A stretch of DNA of 64,000 nucleotides from Alcanivorax sp. (GTDB lineage: Bacteria; Pseudomonadota; Gammaproteobacteria; Pseudomonadales; Alcanivoracaceae), in NCBI GenBank assembly GCA_013823245.1, contig PNLU01000001.1, forward strand, positions 29,031-93,030. Reading direction: 5' to 3'. The notes below the pieces were generated by a model. It had not been told where the DNA came from and ran no database searches. It saw nothing but the letters and a program-made list of their open reading frames with translations. The stretch's first letter is position 1, and each line of letters opens with the position of its first letter. This document shows, piece by piece, positions 44,657-52,644 of this stretch. The translations under genes were made by a program, and so were the position numbers.

Positions 44657-46621
44657 ATGAACTTCTTCGAGCAGCAGGCCCGAGCCCGGCGCCGCACTGG
44701 CCTGCTGATGCTCTATTTCGCGCTGGCCATCGTACTGACCACCCTGGCCGTGAACCTGGTGATCTACGGCGGGCTCTACTGGCTGGGCGCCGCCTGGCCG
44801 CTGGCAGACTGGTTGTTGTCTCCGTTCAGCGCGTGGATTACCGGCATCACCCTGCTGATTATCGTGGGTGGCAGTCTGGTTCGCCTGTGGCAACTGCGCG
44901 GCGGCGGCCCGGCACTGGCCAACCTGCTGGGCGCGCGACAGATTGATCCCGGCAGCAAGGATGCGGACGAGCGTCGCCTGATCAACGTGGTGGAGGAAAT
45001 GGCTATTGCATCGGGTATCCCGGTGCCGCAGTTGTTTGTGCTGGACAAGGAGGCCGCCATCAACGCCTTTGTCGCCGGCTTCCGCCCCACCGAATCCACC
45101 GTGATGGTGACCCACGGCGCGCTGACCCAGCTGAACCGCGATGAACTGCAAGGGGTGATCGCCCACGAGTTCAGTCATATTTTCAATGCCGACATGCGCC
45201 TGAACCTGCGCCTGATGGCGGTGCTGACCGGCATTCTGTCCATTGGCAAGGTGGGCGAAATACTGCTGCGCAGCAATGCCCGGCGCGGCCTTTATGTGCG
45301 CAGCAACAGCCGCAACGGCGGCGGCGTGGCCGCCGTCATGGCCCTCGGCGCGGCGCTCATGGCCATCGGCTATATCGGTCTGTTCTTCGGGCGCCTGATC
45401 AAGGCCGCCATCTCGCGCCAGCGCGAATTGCTGGCCGATGCGTCCTCGGTGCAGTTCACCCGCAATCCGGCGGGCATCGCCAACGCGCTGATTCGGATCC
45501 GTAATGGCGAGGGCTCTTACCTGGACAGCCCCCAGGCCGAGGACATGAGCCACATGTGCTTCGGCCCCACCCTGCGCTTCTCCCTGCGTCAGTGGCTGGC
45601 CACTCACCCGGATATCGACGCCCGGCTGGCCGCTATCGGCCCGGAGTGGCCCGCCCGGGCGCGCGCCCGCGCCGCCAGTCAGGCCAGTGCCGTGTCCGCT
45701 GCGGCCGACAACGGCGCAGACCTGTTCAGCAGTGATACCGCCAGCCCCGGGGCCACCACCCCCATAGGCTTTGCGGCACCGCGCGCTGCGGCGGCCCACA
45801 GCCCGGCGACCGCGACCCATACCAGGCTGTCCAGCCAGGTCGGCACCGTGGCACCAGTACATATGGGGTATGCCCGCCGGATTCTCGAATCGGTACCGGA
45901 TGCCCTCCGTGATGTGGTGCACGATCCACAAGGCGCCGAGCACATCATCTACGCCCTGGCGGCCAGCGTCAGCCAGAGCGACCCGGGCAGCCTGATTCCT
46001 GCGCTGGGCCTGGCGGAGAGTGATGCGGCTTCCATCACTGCCCTGGTGCCCGCCGTGCAGGCACTGGGCACCCGTCTGCGTCTGCCTCTGGTGGATATGG
46101 CCATCCCCGCGCTGAAGCCCAGACCGCAACCGGAACGCGACCAGATACTGACCCGGCTGGAAGCACTGGTCCGGGCCGATAAACGCATGACCCTGTTTGA
46201 ATTCATGCTTCTGCATCTGCTGCGCGACCACCTGCGCCATGATGCCGGACGCAACCAGCCTGTGCGCCATCGCAGCCTGCGCAACGTCGGCGAGTCACTG
46301 CGCGTTCTGCTGTCGGCCATGGTGCATGCCAGCGGACAACGCGGCGAGCAAGCCTCGGCCCTGTTTGCGGCCACCGGCGCCGTGATGCTGCCCCCGGGCA
46401 GCGTCCTGCTGCCGCGCGAGGCCTGCAATCTGAACCGTCTGGCACCCGCGCTGGAGGAACTGGCCGGGCTCACCCCCATGCTGAAAGCCTCGGTGGTCGA
46501 CGCCTGTGCCGACATCGTGCTCGCCGACAAACGGGTTCAGGTGGGGGAAGCCGAGTTGCTGCGGGCCGTCTGTACGCTGCTGGACTGCCCGATGCCACCA
46601 CTGTTTACAGATGTAGCCTGA
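44657..46621 (+). CDS. M48 family membrane metallopeptidase with C-terminal TerB-like region
   Basis: The product has 654 residues. Two N-terminal membrane helices (~15-40, ~58-80) precede an M48 (HtpX-like) peptidase domain: zinc site GVIAHEFSHIFNADMR near residue 170, further helices near 230-260 and 'SRQRELLADASSVQFTRNPAGIANAL'. After a low-complexity Ala-rich linker (~335-395) there is a helical ~250-residue tail with two 'ADKRM/ADKRVQVGEAELLRA' segments like TerB/DjlA-type acidic helical domains. Translation follows lemA in the same operon. Probable role: membrane protein quality control. Confidence 0.88.
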   Translation: MNFFEQQARARRRTGLLMLYFALAIVLTTLAVNLVIYGGLYWLGAAWPLADWLLSPFSAWITGITLLIIVGGSLVRLWQLRGGGPALANLLGARQIDPGSKDADERRLINVVEEMAIASGIPVPQLFVLDKEAAINAFVAGFRPTESTVMVTHGALTQLNRDELQGVIAHEFSHIFNADMRLNLRLMAVLTGILSIGKVGEILLRSNARRGLYVRSNSRNGGGVAAVMALGAALMAIGYIGLFFGRLIKAAISRQRELLADASSVQFTRNPAGIANALIRIRNGEGSYLDSPQAEDMSHMCFGPTLRFSLRQWLATHPDIDARLAAIGPEWPARARARAASQASAVSAAADNGADLFSSDTASPGATTPIGFAAPRAAAAHSPATATHTRLSSQVGTVAPVHMGYARRILESVPDALRDVVHDPQGAEHIIYALAASVSQSDPGSLIPALGLAESDAASITALVPAVQALGTRLRLPLVDMAIPALKPRPQPERDQILTRLEALVRADKRMTLFEFMLLHLLRDHLRHDAGRNQPVRHRSLRNVGESLRVLLSAMVHASGQRGEQASALFAATGAVMLPPGSVLLPREACNLNRLAPALEELAGLTPMLKASVVDACADIVLADKRVQVGEAELLRAVCTLLDCPMPPLFTDVA

Positions 46622-46837
46622 CTTGTACGTCATGGCTTACAGAAATCATGGCAATTATCCTAATCCCGGCCGTGCCATGATCTGACAGACTACCATTCAT
46701 CCGGAAATACACTCCGGCAGTCGGAGAGGCAGCCGCAAGATGTATACCAGGTCACATTTTTTGGCCTCAATACCTGCCACACGACAAAGCGGGATGTAGA
46801 CAGTACACACAGGGAAGCGAAGCAAGGGGGAACCAGC

Positions 46838-47209
46838 ATGGAGTTCCAGAAAGACAGTGAGCGCAATGCCTGGCAAGCGGTCGCTCAGGCCACCGAGTCG
46901 GTACGCCGCAATCACATTGCCCGCAGCGACCTGTTGCAGTGGCTGCAAGAGAAAGGCGTCGACATCGCCAGTGCGGTCTTCCCGTGCATTGGCCTGTTCG
47001 ACAAGGATGTGTTCTCCGGCACGCTGGTGTCCCAGGACCGCCGTGTATTCGAATACTTTGTTGACCTCACCGACCCTCAGGACGGTGACTTCGAGGACGT
47101 GACCGATCAGCTGGGCCCCAAGGACCCCGCTCATCCGGACAGCGATGTGCGTGACCTGATCACCATGGCCCTGGTCTACTTCGACCGCCATCGCGAGCGC
47201 GCGGCCTGA
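46838..47209 (+). CDS. Conserved-type small soluble protein of unknown function
   Basis: The product has 123 residues, acidic, with no signal peptide. AAGGGGGA lies ~10 nt before the ATG. Helical N-terminus (~1-45), one Cys in 'FPCIGLFDKDVF', then an acidic stretch 'TDPQDGDFEDVTDQLGP'. It overlaps the 3' end of the convergent flavoprotein gene by 50 nt. No family recognised. Confidence 0.6.
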   Translation: MEFQKDSERNAWQAVAQATESVRRNHIARSDLLQWLQEKGVDIASAVFPCIGLFDKDVFSGTLVSQDRRVFEYFVDLTDPQDGDFEDVTDQLGPKDPAHPDSDVRDLITMALVYFDRHRERAA

Positions 47210-48335
47210 GCACCAGTGGTGGCGTATCGCGGTGCAGGAACCAGCGATCCGTCACCACCCGCCGGGTAAACCACGGACTGCGCATCAAGGGTCCGGCCAG
47301 ACTTGCCTTGAGCCACTCCGGCACACCCCACCCTCGCACACCCCATTGCGACACATCCCCGCGCCGCCCGAAACGGGCCCGCAATGCGGCCTCGTAATCG
47401 CTGAGCACGGCCTGATCCGGCGCCTGCTGCAACGCCTCTGCCGCCATCAGTGCCGATTCCACCGCAGGCCGGATACCCTCTCCGCTCTGGGTGTAGGCCA
47501 GCCCGGCAGCATCCCCGATCAGACACACGCCGGGCCCCACCAGCGGACGCTGCGCATGTCCGTAAAGCAGGTAGGCGTGTCCCTGATAGCGCTCACCCGC
47601 TTCAGGCAGGCGACCTTGTGACTGCATCCAGGTCACGAACGCCTGCAAATGCTCACTCAGCCGATGGTTGTCCTCGCGCCCCAGCCCCACGTTGAGGTAA
47701 TCCCCCTTGCGAAACACCCAGGCGTAGCCCTTCAGATCACGGCAGAACCACAACTCCGGGCACTCGCCCTGAACCGGGCATTGTGCCGCCTGCTCTGGTG
47801 TCATGCGGAATTCGGCTTCGCGCGCGGCCACCACACACTCATGGCGCCCGGGACCCGCCCCCAGCCAGCGTGCCACCGGGCAGAAGTGCCCGCCTGCGCC
47901 CACCAGCCAACGCGCCCGATGGCGGCCATTCACGCACCAGAGTTTGCCTTCGCGGCGAATATCGCGCACCGACTCCCCCAGCACCTTGTCCACCGGCGCC
48001 CGCGACAGCAGGTAGTGATCAAATTCACAGCGGCGAATCCCGTAGCTGACCGGCTCTGAGCCGTGATCGTTGACGCAGGCCGGCTGCCCCATCAGACCGA
48101 TGCTGAACGCATGAATCGGCTGCAACACCCGCCCCTCACTGCCGTAGTCTTCCGGCGTCACCGACAACGCATCCAGTACCGCCGGCGTTACCCAACCGGC
48201 ACAGGTCTTGTCGCGCGGGAACTGCGCCTTGTCCAGCAGGCGCACTTGCCAGCCGCGCTGTGCCATCTCCCGTGCCAGGGTGCTGCCCGCCGGGCCGCCC
48301 CCGATAATCAGCAGATCCAGAACCGGCTCATTCAT
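47160..48335 (-). CDS. FAD-dependent oxidoreductase, geranylgeranyl-reductase type
   Basis: The product has 391 residues from ATG 48335, preceded by GGAGG at 8 nt. The Rossmann motif is 'LIIGGGPAGSTLAREMAQRGW', with 'FPRDKTCAGWVTPAVLDAL' typical of geranylgeranyl-reductase-family flavoproteins and 'VCLIGDAAGLAYTQSGEGIRPAVESAL' as the second FAD motif. The family saturates isoprenoid or other lipid double bonds. Its start overlaps the CFA-synthase-like gene by 8 bp, so the two probably act in sequence on the same lipid (inference). Confidence 0.85.
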   Translation of the reverse strand: MNEPVLDLLIIGGGPAGSTLAREMAQRGWQVRLLDKAQFPRDKTCAGWVTPAVLDALSVTPEDYGSEGRVLQPIHAFSIGLMGQPACVNDHGSEPVSYGIRRCEFDHYLLSRAPVDKVLGESVRDIRREGKLWCVNGRHRARWLVGAGGHFCPVARWLGAGPGRHECVVAAREAEFRMTPEQAAQCPVQGECPELWFCRDLKGYAWVFRKGDYLNVGLGREDNHRLSEHLQAFVTWMQSQGRLPEAGERYQGHAYLLYGHAQRPLVGPGVCLIGDAAGLAYTQSGEGIRPAVESALMAAEALQQAPDQAVLSDYEAALRARFGRRGDVSQWGVRGWGVPEWLKASLAGPLMRSPWFTRRVVTDRWFLHRDTPPLVLRPRARDGGRSRPGPW

Positions 48336-49653
48336 GTCGGGCACCTCCGGCCTCAAGGGCCGAGCCGACATACAGATCACGGCGATGGCGCGGCACGACA
48401 TTCGAATCGGCAGGTGCGAACACCACCTGGAACAGTTGCAGCGTGCCCGCCTGAAACGCGGCCGTGGATCCGGCCAGATAAAGCTCCCAGGCACGCACAA
48501 AGGTATCGTCGTAATCAGCGCGAATCTGCTCCCGATGCGCCTGGAAACGATCATGCCAGTGGCGCAGTGTATCGGCGTAATGCAGACGCAGGTTCTCCAC
48601 ATCCAGCACCGAAAAACCGCCGTCCTCAAACAACCGCATCAGTTCCACCGGGCTGGGCACATAGCTGCCGGGAAAGATGCGGCGTTCGATCCAGCCGTTG
48701 ATGGGTGCTGGCCGATTGCGGCCAATGGTATGAATCAGACCGATGCCCGTGGGCGCCAGCACCCGGCGAATGGCGGCCGACAACGCCTGATAATTTTCCG
48801 GGCCGACATGCTCCAGCATACCCACCGAGACAAACGCATCGCAGCGCTGTGATGCAGCGCCGGTACCAATATTCCGATAGTCGTCCTCGATATAGGTGAC
48901 CCGGTCATCCAGTCCTTCGCGCCTGGCCTGCTCCCGCGCCCAGGTAATCTGTTCGCCGGAAATATTGAACGCCTGCACTCGTACACCGTAGTAGCGCGCC
49001 ATGTAGCGCGCCAGACCGCCCCAGCCACACCCTGCCTCGACCACCGTCTGTCCGGGGCGCAAACGCAACTTGCGGCAGACATGCTCCAGCTTGGCCAGTT
49101 GTGCCTGCTCCAGGGTGAAGTCCGGTTGCTCGAAATAGGCGCAGGTGTATTGCATGGCTGCGGTATCCAGCCACAAGCGGTAAAAGGCATTACCCAGATC
49201 ATAATGATGATGAATGTTCAGACGCGCATCCTGCTCGCTGGCGCCCTTCGGTGCGCGATCTCGCCACAAGGCCGCCAGCCAGGCCGGTTGCGATTGACGG
49301 CCTCGCTCCAGACAGGGATAGAGTCGGGTCAGGAAATCATCCAGCCGCCCGCTGACCCGCAACCGGCCACTGGCATACAGATCGCCAAACGCCATGTTGG
49401 GATTACGCAGCAACGCGTAGAGCGCCGCGCGATCGCGCAGGGTGACGGTATGTTCAGCCTGCGCGGGCCCGACCAGACTGCCGTCCCAGAGGCACAGATT
49501 CATCGGCGGGGTACCGGCCATGCGCAGCAGCCAGGCCAGCAAACGGCGCTCCAGCGCCAGTACCGCCCCCGTGCCACCACCGGCCCGGGCAGGCAGCGCC
49601 AGCGCATTGCGACGCCGACGGGTATTGAGAGAACTCGCAGTATCACGCGGCAT
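48328..49653 (-). CDS. Cyclopropane-fatty-acyl-phospholipid synthase family methyltransferase
   Basis: A 441-residue SAM enzyme acting on unsaturated acyl chains of phospholipids. Family features: 'HHHYDLGNAFYRLWLD', 'MQYTCAYFEQP', 'VVEAGCGWGGLARYMARYYGVRV' (SAM site), 'VSVGMLEHVGPENY' and 'YVPSPVELMRLFEDGGF'. I chose ATG 49653, preceded by GGGAGG. Longer than E. coli Cfa because of an N-terminal Arg/Ala-rich segment. The product could be a cyclopropane or a methyl-branched chain; coupling to a reductase-type flavoprotein favours the second possibility. Confidence 0.87.
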   Translation of the reverse strand: MPRDTASSLNTRRRRNALALPARAGGGTGAVLALERRLLAWLLRMAGTPPMNLCLWDGSLVGPAQAEHTVTLRDRAALYALLRNPNMAFGDLYASGRLRVSGRLDDFLTRLYPCLERGRQSQPAWLAALWRDRAPKGASEQDARLNIHHHYDLGNAFYRLWLDTAAMQYTCAYFEQPDFTLEQAQLAKLEHVCRKLRLRPGQTVVEAGCGWGGLARYMARYYGVRVQAFNISGEQITWAREQARREGLDDRVTYIEDDYRNIGTGAASQRCDAFVSVGMLEHVGPENYQALSAAIRRVLAPTGIGLIHTIGRNRPAPINGWIERRIFPGSYVPSPVELMRLFEDGGFSVLDVENLRLHYADTLRHWHDRFQAHREQIRADYDDTFVRAWELYLAGSTAAFQAGTLQLFQVVFAPADSNVVPRHRRDLYVGSALEAGGARHE

Positions 49654-49779
49654 GGTTGCCTCCCACATGTCCATGTCGAAAGTCTCACCACGCACCACGA
49701 CTGCCTGCGGCAGCCACTGCCCGGATGCGTACAGCAGCCGCTCCAGTATAGCGGCCCCCGCCCGGGACCGGGCAAGTCT

Positions 49780-50838
49780 CTAGCCGCGCCGGTAGGGCAG
49801 ATAATTCAGCGCTTCTTCCCGGTACGCCTGCACCGCCTCCGCCTCGGCCTCGCAGAAGCGCCCGATGGCATCATGGAAACGCGGGTCGGCGTGCCAGTGC
49901 AGCGACCATGTGATCACCGGCTCGAAACCGCGCAGCAGCTTGTGCTCCCCCTGCACCCCGGGGTCGAACGCCGCCAGGCCATGCTCGATGGCAAACTCGA
50001 TACCCTGGTAGTAACACAGCTCGAAATGCAGACCATCCAGGTCCCGCTGCGCCCCCCAGTAGCGGCCGTAAAGACACTCATCGTCGAACAGGTACAAGGC
50101 CATGGCCAGCGGCGGCGCCTCGGCAGACGCCCCCGGTAGTGCGGCCGCCAGCATCAACTGGTCCCCCAGGCGACTGGCCAGCGCCTGAAAGAACGCCGGC
50201 GTCAGGTAGGGCCGCTGCCCGCGCACCAGATAGGTCCGTGCATAGCAGCCATAAAAGGCCTCCCACCAATGCTCGGGAATCGCCTGCCCTGCAGCACGTC
50301 GCACGGTGATCCCCTGCTCCGCCACCCGGGCGCGCTCCTTGCGCAGGGTCTTGCGCTTGCGCGACATCAATGCCGCCAGGAAGTCATCAAAACTCTGATA
50401 GCCGCGATTGAACCAGCGGAAGTGGCAGGCCTGGCGCGCGGTCAGCGGCAGCGGCGCCAGAGCGGCGCGGGCCGCATCATCGGGGAACAGCAGATGCCAG
50501 CTGCTGGCCCGCTGCGCGGCCACCTGCTCGCGCAGACGCGGCCACAGCCAGTCTGCTGCGCCGCGTCCCGCAGGCAGGCGCCAGCGGGGTCCGGTAACCG
50601 GTGTAAAGGGAATGGCCGTCAACAGGCGAGGGTAATAACGCACGCCATGCTGGTGATAGGCCATGGCCCAGCGCTGGTCGAACACGAACTCACCACGGGA
50701 GTCACTGCGGGCATACAGCGGCAGCAAGCCGCCGTCCTCGTGCCAGCTCAGATCACGCCAGCCGGAATCCGCGCCCACGGCGCCCGTATCGGCCAGCGCA
50801 CCCAGAAAAGCGTCTGTGAGAAACGGGTAAGCCGCCAT
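49780..50838 (-). CDS. GNAT/FemAB-fold acyltransferase of the COG3146 (DUF482) family
   Basis: A 352-residue protein. 'FVFDQRWAMAYHQHGVRYYPRLLTAIPFTPVTGPR', 'HFRWFNRGYQSFDDFLAALMSRKRKTLRKER' and 'CYYQGIEFAIEHGLAAFDPGVQGEHKLLRGFEP' are conserved blocks of this family, often annotated as peptidoglycan-related N-acetyltransferase. An in-frame stop just before ATG 50838 fixes a short N-terminus. It follows the membrane gene 50848-51441 by 9 bp. The substrate is unknown. Confidence 0.82.
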   Translation of the reverse strand: MAAYPFLTDAFLGALADTGAVGADSGWRDLSWHEDGGLLPLYARSDSRGEFVFDQRWAMAYHQHGVRYYPRLLTAIPFTPVTGPRWRLPAGRGAADWLWPRLREQVAAQRASSWHLLFPDDAARAALAPLPLTARQACHFRWFNRGYQSFDDFLAALMSRKRKTLRKERARVAEQGITVRRAAGQAIPEHWWEAFYGCYARTYLVRGQRPYLTPAFFQALASRLGDQLMLAAALPGASAEAPPLAMALYLFDDECLYGRYWGAQRDLDGLHFELCYYQGIEFAIEHGLAAFDPGVQGEHKLLRGFEPVITWSLHWHADPRFHDAIGRFCEAEAEAVQAYREEALNYLPYRRG

Positions 50839-50847
50839 ATCCGCGTC

Positions 50848-51441
50848 TCAGGAGGCCAGCGGCGGCGCCGCCGGGCCGCCGGGCCGGTACAGACGCCAGC
50901 CCCACCACCCCAGGGCCGCCGCCCCCAGCCAGGGGTCCAGCAGGTAGTGCCAGAGATTGCCTGCGGGCAACAGGCCCACCGCAAACCCGCACTGGGCTGC
51001 GACCAGCAGCAGGCACAGTGCATAGGCGCGCAGCACCCAGAGCCCCAGGCCGATGCACAGCAGCACCGTGGACAGCCGGAAGTCGCCAAAACCCAGCGCC
51101 CACAGGTCGCCGCTGACACTGCTCAAGGGCGGGAACCAGAGCACCGCAGCCAGGGGCGGCAGGGCGAGGATCAGCCAGCGTCGATCCTGAGTGGGCAACC
51201 AGGGCTCCGGTCGCGGCCACCAGGGGGTCAGCAGAAAGCCGAGCGCCAGCAGGCCGCTGGTCAGACTCAAGCCACCCAGACCGAGCCAGACACTGCCGGC
51301 CCAGCCCTGCATCGACAGCCCCAGCAGCACGCCACCTGCCACCAGCAGCGCTCGCGGCCAGGCCCCCCGCTGGCGAAGCAGCGCGGCGGCGAGAGCCGCC
51401 CACACCAGCGCAAAGATCACCACGGGCACCAGCTCAGTCAT
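50848..51441 (-). CDS. Multi-pass inner-membrane protein of unknown function
   Basis: The product has 197 residues with about six hydrophobic segments, very rich in Leu, Trp, Gly and Ala. No recognised motif. The start overlaps the stop of the upstream BNR-repeat gene by 8 bp and the stop lies 9 bp before the COG3146 gene, so the three form one operon. It may be a membrane partner of the BNR protein. Confidence 0.68.
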   Translation of the reverse strand: MTELVPVVIFALVWAALAAALLRQRGAWPRALLVAGGVLLGLSMQGWAGSVWLGLGGLSLTSGLLALGFLLTPWWPRPEPWLPTQDRRWLILALPPLAAVLWFPPLSSVSGDLWALGFGDFRLSTVLLCIGLGLWVLRAYALCLLLVAAQCGFAVGLLPAGNLWHYLLDPWLGAAALGWWGWRLYRPGGPAAPPLAS

Positions 51442-52492
51442 CCCGGCTCTCCTGATTCAGCACGCCACCATCAGCCCGCAGGGCCATGTAATGCAGGCGG
51501 CAATCCTCCGCCTGCGGGTACACCAGATGCAATACGCCATCGCGACCACCATGCAGAGCGGGCGGCTGTTGCTGCAGACACGCGATGCGACTGCGCGCCA
51601 GTTCCTGCGGTGCCTGCCACTGCTGCCCCCCATCACGGCTGCGATGCCAGAACAGGCGCCCCGATGCATCACTGCGCAGCAGGCCCCAGTCCCGCGCATC
51701 CAGTCGCAATGCCGCCAGCGGCACCGGCGCCACGTCGGCCAGCGCCTGCAATGGCGCGGCAGGTGTCCAGCGTTGCCCCAGATCGGCGCTGGCCCGCCAC
51801 CGCGCTGCGCCAGCCGCCGCCGGTGCCAGCAGCGCCAGCAATTCCACTTCGCTCTCGCCCAGCAGCGTCAGTTGTTCCCCCGGCGCCGAAACGAACTGGC
51901 GCCCCGCCAGGCGGCCATCGGCAGATACCGAGTAGATGGCATTGCGGTCATCGAGGTCCACAATCATCCATATACCGCCATCCGCCAGAGGTAATCCCGG
52001 AGCACGCAGCACCGGGTTGCCCCCTGGTAGCGGCTGCACCTGCCCGGCGTGGCTGATCTGCCAGTCAGCGCCCGCACGCTGGCGTGCGCTGGCCAGCGCC
52101 GGGAAGGGACCGGGGCGAATGAAATGAATAACCAGGCTGTCATCCGCGAGGCGTTGCGGGACAAAGCCGCCTGCCAGCCAGCCCGCGCCGGGTTGCTCAT
52201 TCCCCAGCACACGGCGAGGTTCGGACCAGGCTGACGCGCCGGGCGCCCAGGCGCTGCCCCGGAGTTCGTCGTCCTGCGCCCAGAGCAGCTCTACACCGCC
52301 TTCCGCCGTGGCCACCCAGGCCGCATGCTGCCCCACCCGGGCAGGCATGGCGGGCGGGGCCCCGGTGGCGCGGGTCAGGGCTGGCGTGGTGGCCAGGCCG
52401 CTACCCGGCGTCCACAGAAACCCCGGCAGCCCGGCGAAATAGCCCAGCACCAGCAACGCGCCAATGCCCAGATGAATGATCCTGTTGCGCAT
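51434..52492 (-). CDS. BNR/Asp-box repeat protein (sialidase-like propeller)
   Basis: The product has 352 residues from ATG 52492, where 'MRNRIIHLGIGALLVLGYFAGLPGF' is a signal peptide or membrane anchor; the longer ORF lacks support. The mature part is a beta-propeller with Asp-box repeats 'SADLGQRWTPA' and 'SRDGGQQWQAP'. The repeats are few and the Arg triad of true sialidases is not evident, so glycosidase activity is doubtful. First gene of the operon with the membrane protein and COG3146 protein. Confidence 0.78.
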   Translation of the reverse strand: MRNRIIHLGIGALLVLGYFAGLPGFLWTPGSGLATTPALTRATGAPPAMPARVGQHAAWVATAEGGVELLWAQDDELRGSAWAPGASAWSEPRRVLGNEQPGAGWLAGGFVPQRLADDSLVIHFIRPGPFPALASARQRAGADWQISHAGQVQPLPGGNPVLRAPGLPLADGGIWMIVDLDDRNAIYSVSADGRLAGRQFVSAPGEQLTLLGESEVELLALLAPAAAGAARWRASADLGQRWTPAAPLQALADVAPVPLAALRLDARDWGLLRSDASGRLFWHRSRDGGQQWQAPQELARSRIACLQQQPPALHGGRDGVLHLVYPQAEDCRLHYMALRADGGVLNQESRDD

Positions 52493-52644
52493 ATCCCCTC
52501 TCAATCCCACGTGCGATGCGGCGCAGAGTGTTCCAATCCACCAGCGCCGACGCAAGGACTTGTGCTGGTCTTCACCCACTGATAATTTGAACCAGTTCAA
52601 AAAAAGCCCACCCCTGACCAACAACAACAACAGTGGGGAACCTT

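Noticed and set aside
50269-52056. 595-residue plus-strand ORF
   Set aside because: Opposite strand of three supported minus-strand genes; Gln/Pro/Arg-rich shadow composition typical of high-GC DNA.
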